Source: Cellulomonas sp. C5510 (GTDB lineage Bacteria; Actinomycetota; Actinomycetes; Actinomycetales; Cellulomonadaceae). From it: a DNA stretch of 64,000 nucleotides. A model generated the notes under the pieces. It was not told the DNA's origin, did not search any database, and worked only from the letters and a program-made list of their open reading frames with translations. Numbering within the stretch: the stretch's first letter is position 1; each line of letters opens with the position of its first letter. A program made the translations under genes and the position numbers. The stretch lies in NCBI RefSeq assembly GCF_019797765.1, contig NZ_CP081862.1, positions 3,100,001 to 3,164,000 of the forward strand. The letters are read 5' to 3'. This document shows, piece after piece, positions 43,731 to 51,342 of this stretch.

Positions 43731-45119
43731 TCAGGCCCCGTCGGCCCCGTCCGGGCGGGACGCGCTGCCCGCACCGGTCGCCGCTCCGGACGCGCCCGCT
43801 GCGGAGGCCTCGCGCTCGGCCCCGCCGCCCGCGACCGGCGCCTGCGTGCGCCGCACCGTCCCGGACACCGCGTCCCGGGAGCGCCGGAGCCCGGACGCCA
43901 CGGCCGCACGGACGTGCCGGTCCCCGGGCAGGAGGACCACCAGCGCGCCGACCGCGACCCCGGCGGCCACCGCGAGGCCGACGGCCAGCGGGTCCGGACC
44001 GAGGTCGGCCATCCGGCCCGGACCGATGCCCCCGCGCGCCAGGGCCGCCAGGAGCACCGCTCCGATCCCGGCGGTCACGGCGGCCGTCGCGCCGGCCACG
44101 AACGGGTCCCGGGCGCGTTGCGTGACGAGCCGGCGCCGCAGCACCGCGGCGGTCACGGCCCCGGCGAGCACGGTCACCGCGGGCGCGGCCAGCAGCACCC
44201 CGCCCGTCACGTCGGGGGCAGGCAGGGCGCCGAGCAGCGGCACGGCGGGCAGGGCACCGGCGTCGACCGCGGCGATCCCGACGCTCGTGCCGGTCCCGAC
44301 GGCGAACCCCGGCCCGACCAGCCAGGACAGCGCCCAGAGCACCAGCGTCGGCACGTAGGCCAGCTCGGCCACCGCGAGCACGGCCCCGCCCACGGGGTCG
44401 AGGTCCAGGCTGCGCACCACCTCCGCCACGGCGGTGCGGCCGGTCACCACCCACAGCGCGGCGAGCAGCGTCGCGACCAGCACGAGCGTGGCCAGGGCGG
44501 TCGTCCCGGCCGCGACGCCGTGGGCCACCGGCTCGGGCAGCCGGGCACGGACCGGCTCGAGCACGTCCCGCAGCCGTGGCGCCTCCGGCCGGCGCAGCAG
44601 CCCGGACGCCAGCCCGACGGCGGAGAGCACGGCCGCGCCGAGCACCCCGGCGCCGATGTGCAGCAGGGGCACCCCGGTGGCGAGTCCGGCGACGAGCACG
44701 ACGCCCGTGTACGCGGCGACGCCTGCGCCCAGCGCGGACCGCGTGGCGTAGCCGGACCGGCGCGCGGAGGCGTAGCAGCCGAACAGCGCGAGCGCGGTGA
44801 GGCCGAGCGGCACCAGCGTGACACCCGGTGCCAGCGTCATCGGCACGCCGTGCGCGAGCAGCCACAGCCCGGTGGCGATCGACACGGCGTGCGTCCACGG
44901 CACGTCGGAGGCGGCCGGCGCCGAGGACGTCGCGACGTACGCCGCGACGGACGGCAGCACCACGACGAGCAGCGACAGCAGCGCCGCCTGCAGCCCGGCG
45001 AGCAGGCCGCCCACCCAGCGCGGGGCGCCGTCCAGGTCGCTGACGAAGAACCGCGGCGGCGCCGAGTCGTCCAGCACCCGGCGACGCGGGCGGGGACGGG
45101 TTCCGGGCGCGCTGCTCAC
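43731..45119 (-). CDS. DUF6350 family multi-pass membrane protein
   Basis: 462 residues, about ten membrane helices, starting with RWVGGLLAGLQAALLSLLVVVLPSVAAYVATSS. DUF6350 genes are found between sucCD and purN in many actinobacteria, as here. Function is unknown. Tail of about 50 Ala/Gly/Ser residues. GTG 45119; the frame stays open upstream but the extra part looks non-coding. A hexamer GACCAT 6 bases before the GTG may be its -10. Confidence 0.82.
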   Translation of the reverse strand: MSSAPGTRPRPRRRVLDDSAPPRFFVSDLDGAPRWVGGLLAGLQAALLSLLVVVLPSVAAYVATSSAPAASDVPWTHAVSIATGLWLLAHGVPMTLAPGVTLVPLGLTALALFGCYASARRSGYATRSALGAGVAAYTGVVLVAGLATGVPLLHIGAGVLGAAVLSAVGLASGLLRRPEAPRLRDVLEPVRARLPEPVAHGVAAGTTALATLVLVATLLAALWVVTGRTAVAEVVRSLDLDPVGGAVLAVAELAYVPTLVLWALSWLVGPGFAVGTGTSVGIAAVDAGALPAVPLLGALPAPDVTGGVLLAAPAVTVLAGAVTAAVLRRRLVTQRARDPFVAGATAAVTAGIGAVLLAALARGGIGPGRMADLGPDPLAVGLAVAAGVAVGALVVLLPGDRHVRAAVASGLRRSRDAVSGTVRRTQAPVAGGGAEREASAAGASGAATGAGSASRPDGADGA

Positions 45120-45158
45120 CGCCCCATGGTCGCCGCCCGCACGGCCCCGGACGCCGAA

Positions 45159-45202
45159 CCGCCCCGGCGCGCCGCGGGATGACCCGGGGCGCGCCGGGGC
45201 GG
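45159..45202 (-). terminator. Terminator after sucD
   Basis: 15-bp perfect stem (45159-45173 with 45188-45202) with an inner CGGG-ATGA-CCCG hairpin. Lies 18 bases after the sucD stop on the minus strand, between sucD and the DUF6350 gene. Confidence 0.8.
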
Positions 45203-45219
45203 CCGGCGTGGCGTGCGCG

Positions 45220-46116
45220 TCAGGACAGCAGCGCCCGGGCGAGCTCCGCGGTCTCGGTCGGGGTGGTCCCGACCTTGACTCCCGCGGCCTCGAGGGCCTC
45301 CTTCTTGGCCTGCGCGGTGCCGGCCGAGCCAGACACGATGGCGCCGGCGTGACCCATCGTCTTGCCCTCCGGCGCGGTGAACCCGGCGACGTACGCGACG
45401 ACCGGCTTCGTGACGTGCTCGGCGATGTACGCCGCCGCACGCTCCTCCGCGTCGCCGCCGATCTCGCCGATGAGCACGACGAGGTCGGTCTCCGGGTCGG
45501 CCTCGAACGCCGCCAGCGCGTCGATGTGCGTCGTGCCGATGATCGGGTCCCCGCCGATGCCGACCGCCGTGGAGAACCCGAGGTCCCGCAGCTCGTACAT
45601 CATCTGGTAGGTCAGCGTGCCGGACTTCGACACCAGACCGATACGGCCGGGCCCCGTGATGTCCGCGGGGATGATGCCGACGTTCGACTTCCCCGGGCTG
45701 ATGAGACCCGGGCAGTTCGGGCCGACGAGGCGCACGCCCTTGTCCTGCGCGTAGGCGAAGAACTCGGCGGTGTCGGCCACCGGCACACCCTCGGTGATGA
45801 TCACGATCAGCGGCACGCCCGCGTCGACGGCCTCGATCACGGCCGCCTTGGTGAAGGCCGGCGGCACGAAGATCACGGACACGTCGGCCCGGGTCGCCTC
45901 GACGGCGTCGCGCACCGTGCCGAACACCGGGATCGCCACGGTGAGGCCGGAGCCGTCGCCGCGCGGGTACTCCACGCTGGTGCCGGCCTTGCGCGGGTTC
46001 ACGCCGCCGACGATGGTCGTGCCGGCGGCGAGCATGCGGGTGGTGTGCTTGCTGCCTTCGGACCCGGTCATGCCCTGCACGATGACCTTGGAGTCCGCGG
46101 TCAGGAAGATCGCCAT
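45220..46116 (-). CDS. sucD: Succinate-CoA ligase alpha subunit
   Basis: 298 residues. CoA-binding Rossmann part ([39 protein letters not shown]), [17 protein letters not shown] and the phospho-histidine in [18 protein letters not shown]. Forms with SucC the enzyme making succinate and ATP/GTP in the TCA cycle. 44 bases after sucC. Weak ribosome site (GAGAGA). Confidence 0.97.
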   Translation of the reverse strand: MAIFLTADSKVIVQGMTGSEGSKHTTRMLAAGTTIVGGVNPRKAGTSVEYPRGDGSGLTVAIPVFGTVRDAVEATRADVSVIFVPPAFTKAAVIEAVDAGVPLIVIITEGVPVADTAEFFAYAQDKGVRLVGPNCPGLISPGKSNVGIIPADITGPGRIGLVSKSGTLTYQMMYELRDLGFSTAVGIGGDPIIGTTHIDALAAFEADPETDLVVLIGEIGGDAEERAAAYIAEHVTKPVVAYVAGFTAPEGKTMGHAGAIVSGSAGTAQAKKEALEAAGVKVGTTPTETAELARALLS

Positions 46117-46160
46117 GGGGTTGGTCTCTCGTCTCTCGCGTCGCTGCGTTCGGTCGGTCG

Positions 46161-47345
46161 TCAGGCGGTCGCGGCCAGGCGGGCGGCCTCGGCCGCACCC
46201 CCGTCCATCGTCTCGGCCAGCGTGACGAGCGGGTGGGCCGCGTCCCTCAGGATGCGCCGGCCCGCGACCACGTTGTTGCCGTCGAGGCGCACGACGAGCG
46301 GCTTGGTGGCCTGGTCGCCCAGGATGCCCAGCGCCGCGACGATGCCGTTGGCGACCGCGTCGCACGCCGTGATGCCGCCGAACACGTTGACGAACACGGC
46401 CTTCACCTGCGGGTCCGACAGGATGATGTCGAGACCGGCCGCCATGACCTCCGCCGAGGCGCCGCCGCCGATGTCGAGGAAGTTCGCCGGCTTGACGCCG
46501 CCGTGCTCCCGGCCGGCGTACGCGACCACGTCCAGCGTGCTCATGACCAGACCGGCGCCGTTGCCGATGACGCCGACCTCGCCGTCGAGCTTCACGTAGT
46601 TGAGGTCCTTCGCCTTGGCCCTCGCCTCGAGCGGGTCCGCCGCGGCGGCGTCCTCGAGGGCCGCGTGGTCCTCGTGACGGAACTCCGCGTTGCCGTCGAG
46701 CGTGACCTTGCCGTCGAGCGCGACCACGTCGCCCGCCTCGGTCAGGACGAGCGGGTTCACCTCGACGAGCGTGGCGTCCTCCTCGCGGTAGACGTCCCAC
46801 AGCCGGGTCAGCACGGCGGCGACCTTCGGGGCCACCGCGGCGTCGAAGCCGGCGGCCGCGACGATCTCGTCGGCCTTCGCGGCGTCGATGCCGGTCCGCG
46901 GGTCCACCGGGACGCGCGCGAGCGCCTCCGGGCGCTCCACCGCGAGCTGCTCGATCTCCATGCCGCCCTCGACGCTCGCCATGGCGAGGTACCGGCGCTC
47001 GGCGCGGTCGAGCAGCAGGGAGAAGTAGTACTCCTCCGCGATGCTCGCGCCCGCGGCGACCATCACGCGGTGCACCGTGTGGCCCTTGATGTCCATGCCG
47101 AGGATCTCGGCGGCCCGCGCCTCGGCCTCGTCGGCGGAGCGGGCGATCTTCACGCCGCCGGCCTTGCCGCGGCCGCCGGTCTTCACCTGCGCCTTGACGA
47201 CGACCACGCCCGTGGCGCCCTCGGCGGCCAGCAGGGTCTCGGCCGCGGTCCGCGCCTCGGCGGGCGTCGTCGCGACGATCCCTCCCAGGACGGGTACCCC
47301 GTGCCGCTCGAACATGTCACGTGCCTGGTACTCGAACAGGTCCAC
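46161..47345 (-). CDS. sucC: Succinate-CoA ligase (ADP/GDP-forming) beta subunit
   Basis: 394 residues. ATP-grasp domain beginning [18 protein letters not shown], with [16 protein letters not shown] and the C-terminal [14 protein letters not shown] and [16 protein letters not shown] that bind the phosphate and CoA side. GTG start with GGAAGGA about 10 bases upstream. First gene of sucCD; an ACGT-centred palindrome lies 90 bases upstream. Confidence 0.97.
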   Translation of the reverse strand: MDLFEYQARDMFERHGVPVLGGIVATTPAEARTAAETLLAAEGATGVVVVKAQVKTGGRGKAGGVKIARSADEAEARAAEILGMDIKGHTVHRVMVAAGASIAEEYYFSLLLDRAERRYLAMASVEGGMEIEQLAVERPEALARVPVDPRTGIDAAKADEIVAAAGFDAAVAPKVAAVLTRLWDVYREEDATLVEVNPLVLTEAGDVVALDGKVTLDGNAEFRHEDHAALEDAAAADPLEARAKAKDLNYVKLDGEVGVIGNGAGLVMSTLDVVAYAGREHGGVKPANFLDIGGGASAEVMAAGLDIILSDPQVKAVFVNVFGGITACDAVANGIVAALGILGDQATKPLVVRLDGNNVVAGRRILRDAAHPLVTLAETMDGGAAEAARLAATA

Positions 47346-47430
47346 CTGCTGCGGTCCTTCCGTCGCCCTGCGTCCCGTGGCGGGATCCGGCTGCTCTGCC
47401 GCGGACGATGGTAGCCCCGCGCCGGCGGTT

Positions 47431-47448
47431 TATCTCTACGTCGAGATA
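47431..47448. promoter_or_regulatory. Operator-like palindrome upstream of sucC
   Basis: TATCTCTACGTCGAGATA is symmetric at 16 of 18 bases around ACGT. It lies in the promoter region of sucC and shares the TCTCGACGT core with the site over the icd -10 (26370-26387). Confidence 0.55.
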
Positions 47449-47482
47449 TGTGACCCGGGTCGCAGGGGTCGCGACGGACGGC

Positions 47483-47498
47483 GTCAATCGCGGTTGAC
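47483..47498. promoter_or_regulatory. Operator A of the HTH/Clp_N operon
   Basis: GTCAATCGCGGTTGAC: arms GTCAA and TTGAC with a 6-base centre. The right arm is part of a TTGACA -35 (47494-47499). Confidence 0.7.
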
Positions 47499-47523
47499 AC
47501 CCGAGCGGCCCGTCAAGCATGGT
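47494..47523 (+). promoter_or_regulatory. Promoter of the HTH/Clp_N operon
   Basis: TTGACA (47494-47499), 18 bases, CATGGT (47518-47523), then 6 bases to the ATG at 47530: a leaderless start. The -10 lies inside operator B. Confidence 0.6.
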
Positions 47524-47527
47524 TGAC
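47512..47527. promoter_or_regulatory. Operator B of the HTH/Clp_N operon
   Basis: GTCAAGCATGGTTGAC, same GTCAA/TTGAC arms as operator A, 29 bp away, covering the -10 and ending two bases before the start codon. Confidence 0.7.
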
Positions 47528-47529
47528 AC

Positions 47530-47754
47530 ATGACCGAGGCCCCCGATCCCACCGGCGCTCTGGCCGACGCCACCGCCGCCGACCCGGCCGCCGGCCTGCG
47601 CGCCGTCCGGTCCCTGCGCGCGCTCGCCGACCGCCTCGAGACGCTGCAGGTGCTCCGGGCACGCGAGCTCGGCTGGTCGTGGCAGGACATCGCCGACGCC
47701 CTCGGCGTGAGCCGGCAAGCCGTGCACCAGAAGCACCACCGCCGGACCGCCTGA
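47530..47754 (+). CDS. Small HTH DNA-binding protein
   Basis: 74 residues. A single helix-turn-helix at the C-terminus (LGWSWQDIADALGVSRQAVHQKHHRR) with an acidic Ala-rich N-terminus and the amphipathic LRALADRLETLQVLRARE helix. Found next to a Clp N-domain protein (22 bases between genes), a pairing I know from other actinobacteria. It likely represses its own operon via the two GTCAA-N6-TTGAC sites. Confidence 0.85.
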   Translation: MTEAPDPTGALADATAADPAAGLRAVRSLRALADRLETLQVLRARELGWSWQDIADALGVSRQAVHQKHHRRTA

Positions 47755-47776
47755 CCCGCCCGACGAGGAGGACGAC

Positions 47777-48316
47777 ATGTTCGAGAGGTTCACCACCGGC
47801 GCGCGGCAGGCCGTCGTCGCCGCGCAGGAGGTCGCACGCGACCTCGGCGACCCGCAGATCTCCCCCGCGCACCTCGTCGTCGCGGTCGCGTCGGCCCCGG
47901 ACCCGGCCGCGGAGGCGCTCGCCGCGCACGGCGCGGACCGGCAGGCCCTGCTCGACCGGTTCGACACGGACGGGCTGGACGCCTCGGCGCTCGCCGCGCT
48001 CGGCATCGACCTCGAGGCCGTCCGGCGCCGGGCCGACGCCGTCTTCGGCGCCGGCGCCCTGGAGCGCGCCGGCCGCCGGCACCACGCCCCGTCCGGGCAC
48101 GTCCCGTTCACGCGGGACGCGAAGAAGACGCTCGAGGTCGCGCTGCGGGAGGCCGTCCGGCTGGGGCACCGCCGCATCGAGGCCGGGCACGTCCTGCTCG
48201 CGGTCATCCGGCTGCACGGGACCGACGGGCACCTCCTGCTGCTCCGGTGCGGGGTCGACCCCGCCGCGCTCGCCGCCGACGTCACCGCACGCCTGGCGGA
48301 CGGCGCCGCGGCCTGA
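47777..48316 (+). CDS. Clp N-terminal domain protein without ATPase
   Basis: 179 residues with two Clp_N repeats: FTTGARQAVVAAQEVARDLGDPQISPAHLVVAV (residues 4-60) and FTRDAKKTLEVALREAVRLGHRRIEAGHVLLAVI (110-170). These four-helix repeats are the substrate and adaptor docking domain of ClpA/ClpC; no Walker motifs follow, so it is a free-standing N-domain that might modulate ClpC or bind substrates. ATG 47777 follows GAGGAGGA. Confidence 0.88.
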   Translation: MFERFTTGARQAVVAAQEVARDLGDPQISPAHLVVAVASAPDPAAEALAAHGADRQALLDRFDTDGLDASALAALGIDLEAVRRRADAVFGAGALERAGRRHHAPSGHVPFTRDAKKTLEVALREAVRLGHRRIEAGHVLLAVIRLHGTDGHLLLLRCGVDPAALAADVTARLADGAAA

Positions 48317-48405
48317 CGCGTCCCCGGGCGGGTGACGCGTCACCGCACGTCATCCGCCCGCGTCGGCTAGCGTGCCCTCGGACGTCGAGACACCCCGGGG
48401 GCGAG

Positions 48406-49101
48406 ATGACTTCGATCGACGAGACGCTGGCGCGGCTGCGCCGGGCGGCGGACTCGACCGCCGCGACGCTGGCGGCGGTGCGCGCCGCGGCGCCGGAGGA
48501 GACCACCGCGACCGACGACAGCGGTGCCGTCGCGGTCGCCGTGGACCGGCGCGGGCGCCCCGTGGGCGTGCGCGTCGCGGACGACTGGAACCGGCGCACG
48601 ACGCCGGAGGAGCTGGGCCGCGCGGTGCTCGCCGCGGCCGGGGCCGCCTCCGCCGACCTGGGCCGCGCGATGTCCGAGGCGCTGCGCGGCGGCGCCGCCC
48701 GGGCGTCCGACGCGCTGCCCGTCGAGCCGGTGGCCGTGCCCGTGTTCGAGGGCACGCCGCGGCCGCTCGCCGACCTGGCCGAGCTCGCCGTCGCGCAGCT
48801 CGACGGCGCCGCGACCGCGCAGCCCGCGACGCCCGCCACCGCGACCGGCTCGGCCGGCGCGCACGTGGCCGTCACGCTCGCCGACGCCGGGCTCGTCGGC
48901 TGCGACGTGGACGGCCGGTGGGCGGCGACGCAGTCCGGGGTCGCGCTGTCGACCGCGGTCAACCAGGCGCTCGGCGAGGCGGCGCGGGCACTGGCCGCCC
49001 TCGACCAGCGCCGGCAGGAGCAGGACACCGTGCTGGCGGAGGCGTTCGCGCACCTGCGTGCCCTCGCACCGGCCCCCGCCGACGGGGAGGCGCGGGCATG
49101 A
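48406..49101 (+). CDS. YbaB/EbfC-like protein with a second, similar domain
   Basis: 231 residues. Residues 1-95 look like the YbaB/EbfC nucleoid-associated fold seen in actinobacterial type VII secretion loci: a helix, then GAVAVAVDRRGRPVGVRVADDW, then a long helix (PEELGRAVLAAAGAASADLGRAMSEAL). Residues 150-205 repeat the pattern (AHVAVTLADAGLVGCDVDGRW, then ALSTAVNQALGEAARALAAL). First gene of four overlapping or closely spaced genes. ATG 48406 is preceded by GGGGGCGAG. Family by pattern, not by search. Confidence 0.6.
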   Translation: MTSIDETLARLRRAADSTAATLAAVRAAAPEETTATDDSGAVAVAVDRRGRPVGVRVADDWNRRTTPEELGRAVLAAAGAASADLGRAMSEALRGGAARASDALPVEPVAVPVFEGTPRPLADLAELAVAQLDGAATAQPATPATATGSAGAHVAVTLADAGLVGCDVDGRWAATQSGVALSTAVNQALGEAARALAALDQRRQEQDTVLAEAFAHLRALAPAPADGEARA

Positions 49102-49397
49102 GCGAGATCGACGTCGTCACGAGCGCGCTGCGCTCGGAGGCGCAGACGTGGGACGGGGAGGCCGACGCCATCGGGCAGGTCGCCGCGTCCGTCGAGGGGC
49201 TGCGGCTGAACTACCTGACCGCCGGCATCTTCGCCCTCGTGGTGGCCGACCACGAGGCCGCGGTGGACCAGGTCGCCGCGCGGTGCCGCGAGGGGGCGAC
49301 CGCCATGCGCGACATCGCCACCGCGCTGCGCGCCAACGCCCAGGCCTACGAGGACCGCGATGCCGACGTCGCCGACCACGTCGACGGCGCGTACTGA
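49098..49397 (+). CDS. Type VII secretion-associated small protein (EspC/DUF2580-like)
   Basis: 99 residues, all-helical. Contains WDG at residues 18-20 (WXG-like) and, near the C-terminus, YEDRD (Tyr84-Asp88), which fits the YxxxD export signal of type VII substrates. The helix-turn-helix hairpin pattern with AANAQAYEDRDADVADHV-type ending (actual LRANAQAYEDRDADV) resembles EspC/DUF2580 proteins. ATG overlaps the upstream stop (ATGA). Probably a secretion partner or effector chaperone; no ESX core genes are in the window. Confidence 0.7.
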   Translation: MSEIDVVTSALRSEAQTWDGEADAIGQVAASVEGLRLNYLTAGIFALVVADHEAAVDQVAARCREGATAMRDIATALRANAQAYEDRDADVADHVDGAY

Positions 49398-49409
49398 CGA
49401 GGGGGACGG

Positions 49410-50147
49410 ATGAGCGACTTCAGCACGGCCACGTTCCAGGCCACCATCGAGGGCCTGCAGACCGGGCTCTCCGACCTGTCCGGGCAGCTCGCGCGCGTCG
49501 GCCCGGCCGTCCGCTCCGCCACGTCGGTCCCGCTGATGCCCGACTGGGTCAAGGACGGGCTGGTGTGGTGCGGCGAGAAGCTGCTGGAGATCGGGCAGGC
49601 GGTGCTCGACAAGATCGGCGAGCTGCTGCTCGGGGCGGCCGCACCCGTGGCGTTCTTCTTCCGCGCGTCCGACTGGCACGAGAACGTCGGCGGGCCGGCG
49701 TCGGGCGTGGCGGCGTCGGTCAACCCGAACGCGCTGCGCGCCACCCGCGACTGGACCGGTGACGCGGCGACGTCCTACTCCCGCTCGGTCGCCGGGCAGA
49801 CGACGGCCGCCGCCGCGATCCAGGGCGTCTCCTCCAGCATGGCGACGTCGATGGTCACGTGCGCGGTCGCCGGCCTCGCGTTCTACGTCGCGATCGGCGT
49901 CATCCTCGTCAAGCTCATCGTCGCGACGATCGCGGCCATCGCGGCGCTCGGCTCCGTGGTGTTCTCCTGGGCGGGCGTCGGCATCATCATCGAGGAGGCC
50001 GCCGTGAACACCGGGCTCATCGTCGCCGCCGTGACCACCCTCGTCGCCGTGCTCGGCGCGCAGGGCAACGCGATCGTGCAGATCAAGGGCGCGGTGTCGT
50101 CCGGCGCCGCGTTCCCGGGCGGCGCGTGGCCGGAGGGCGCCGCGTGA
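49410..50147 (+). CDS. WXG-containing protein with hydrophobic C-terminal half
   Basis: 245 residues. The N-terminal 30 residues form a helix (TATFQATIEGLQTGLSDLSGQL), followed by a hydrophobic stretch around 53-85, a WTG motif at 115-117 followed by DAATSYSRSVAGQTTAAAAIQ, and three membrane-type helices (147-165, 167-188, 203-218). The W-x-G-x-A-A-x-x-Y pattern recalls type VII secretion substrates or pore-forming partners. Twelve bases after the EspC-like gene. ATG 49410 has GAGGGGGA. No toxin motif is visible. Confidence 0.6.
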   Translation: MSDFSTATFQATIEGLQTGLSDLSGQLARVGPAVRSATSVPLMPDWVKDGLVWCGEKLLEIGQAVLDKIGELLLGAAAPVAFFFRASDWHENVGGPASGVAASVNPNALRATRDWTGDAATSYSRSVAGQTTAAAAIQGVSSSMATSMVTCAVAGLAFYVAIGVILVKLIVATIAAIAALGSVVFSWAGVGIIIEEAAVNTGLIVAAVTTLVAVLGAQGNAIVQIKGAVSSGAAFPGGAWPEGAA

Positions 50148-50563
50148 CCGGGCCGTCCGGCGCGCCCGGCGTCCCGGACCCGCGGGGTCCGCTGTCCCCC
50201 GGGGCGCAGGAGCGTCGCCGGCGCACGGCGCTCGGCGTGATCGGCGGTGTCGCCGCCGTGGTACTGCTCGCGATCGCCTGGGCCCTCGGGCGCAGCGTCG
50301 GTGCCGGCGCGGTCGTCGTGCTGCTCGGGCTGGTCGTCGTGATCGGAGCCCTGGCCGCGCTCCTCATCGGGTCGGACCGCCGGCGGCGCGCCGCGACCGC
50401 GCCCGCCGACCCGACGCTGCGCGCCACCCCGGCGCTCGACCTCGACCGGGTGCGGGCGCAGCACGCGCAGGGCGGCACGGCCGCGGCGGTCCGCGAGGTC
50501 CGGCGCCAGGCGCCCTGGCTGAGCCTCGCGGAGGCCGCCGCGGTGGTGGAGCGGCTCGGCTGA
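50144..50563 (+). CDS. Two-helix membrane protein with L7/L12-like C-terminal helix-turn-helix
   Basis: 139 residues: a Pro-rich start, two membrane helices (LGVIGGVAAVVLLAIAWALG and AVVVLLGLVVVIGALAALLIG), then a cytoplasmic tail VRAQHAQGGTAAAVREVRRQAPWLSLAEAAAVVERLG. The tail matches the pattern of the ribosomal L7/L12 C-terminal domain (GKIxAIKxVRExTGxxLxEAK), found in various small actinobacterial proteins. The GTG overlaps the upstream stop (GTGA). Last gene of the type VII-like operon. Confidence 0.62.
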   Translation: MTGPSGAPGVPDPRGPLSPGAQERRRRTALGVIGGVAAVVLLAIAWALGRSVGAGAVVVLLGLVVVIGALAALLIGSDRRRRAATAPADPTLRATPALDLDRVRAQHAQGGTAAAVREVRRQAPWLSLAEAAAVVERLG

Positions 50564-50564
50564 C

Positions 50565-50590
50565 GGCGGGCCGGCCCGGGTCGGCCCGCC
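50565..50590. terminator. Hairpin terminator between convergent genes
   Basis: GGCGGGCCG (50565-50573) pairs with CGGCCCGCC (50582-50590), loop of eight bases, right after the stop of the type VII-like operon and before the AIM24 stop. Confidence 0.6.
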
Positions 50591-50609
50591 CGGGCCGGGC
50601 GGGCCGGGT

Positions 50610-51275
50610 TCAGGCCGTCGGGACCGGGTAGCCCTCCGACGGCTGCACGACCACGAAGCCCGGGCCGTGGAACGCGTACTGGAACGCCTCGCCGGTGCCG
50701 CCGCGCAGCATCGACGTCATGTTCATGCTCGACACGACCCCGGGCGTGAGGTTCGCGGACCAGCACACCGCCGCGTTCGGGTCCACGTACGTCGGCTGCT
50801 GCGAGCAGTCGAGCACCATCGGCTGCCCGTGCGAGGTGAGCGCGACGGTGCCCTGCCCCTGGATCAGCGTGTTGAAGAGGCCGGCGGTCATCATCCCGGC
50901 GCCCTTGGTGCGGTGCATGTCCCATTGCAGGGCGGCGTCGAACGCGAGCAGCGACGCCCCGCCGACGCTGATCGCGTCGCCCTCGAGCTGCAGCAGGAAC
51001 ACGTGCTCGGCGGCGCGCGCGAAGAACACCTCCCCGGGACCGGACACCCGCATGAGCGCCTGGTCGTCGGAGCTGACGGCGCGCTTCACGAACCGGGCGA
51101 GCGACCCGGACGACTCGTGGTGGAACTGCACCTGGCCCTGGTGGGCGACCATCGCGCCCTTAGCGGCGAGCACGTCCGGTCCGAGGGTGACCTTGAGCAT
51201 CTTGTCGCTCTGCAGGACGAAGCGGTCGGCGGACTGGACCTCGGTGTGGGCCTGGTCGAAGAGGGGGCTGCGCAT
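50610..51275 (-). CDS. AIM24 family protein
   Basis: 221 residues. AIM24/TIGR00266-type beta-sandwich: SDKMLKVTLGPDVLAAKGAMVAHQGQVQFHHE and ALMRVSGPGEVFFARAAEHVFLLQLEGDAISV, GTVALTSHGQPMVLD. Function unknown in bacteria; yeast AIM24 is mitochondrial. ATG 51275 is six bases after CATGAT, possibly leaderless. Convergent with the type VII-like operon. Confidence 0.82.
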   Translation of the reverse strand: MRSPLFDQAHTEVQSADRFVLQSDKMLKVTLGPDVLAAKGAMVAHQGQVQFHHESSGSLARFVKRAVSSDDQALMRVSGPGEVFFARAAEHVFLLQLEGDAISVGGASLLAFDAALQWDMHRTKGAGMMTAGLFNTLIQGQGTVALTSHGQPMVLDCSQQPTYVDPNAAVCWSANLTPGVVSSMNMTSMLRGGTGEAFQYAFHGPGFVVVQPSEGYPVPTA

Positions 51276-51342
51276 GCCCCGATCATGCCGGAGCCGCCGC
51301 ACGCCCGTGACCGACGACGCACCCGCGGTGCGCGCCCCTGCG

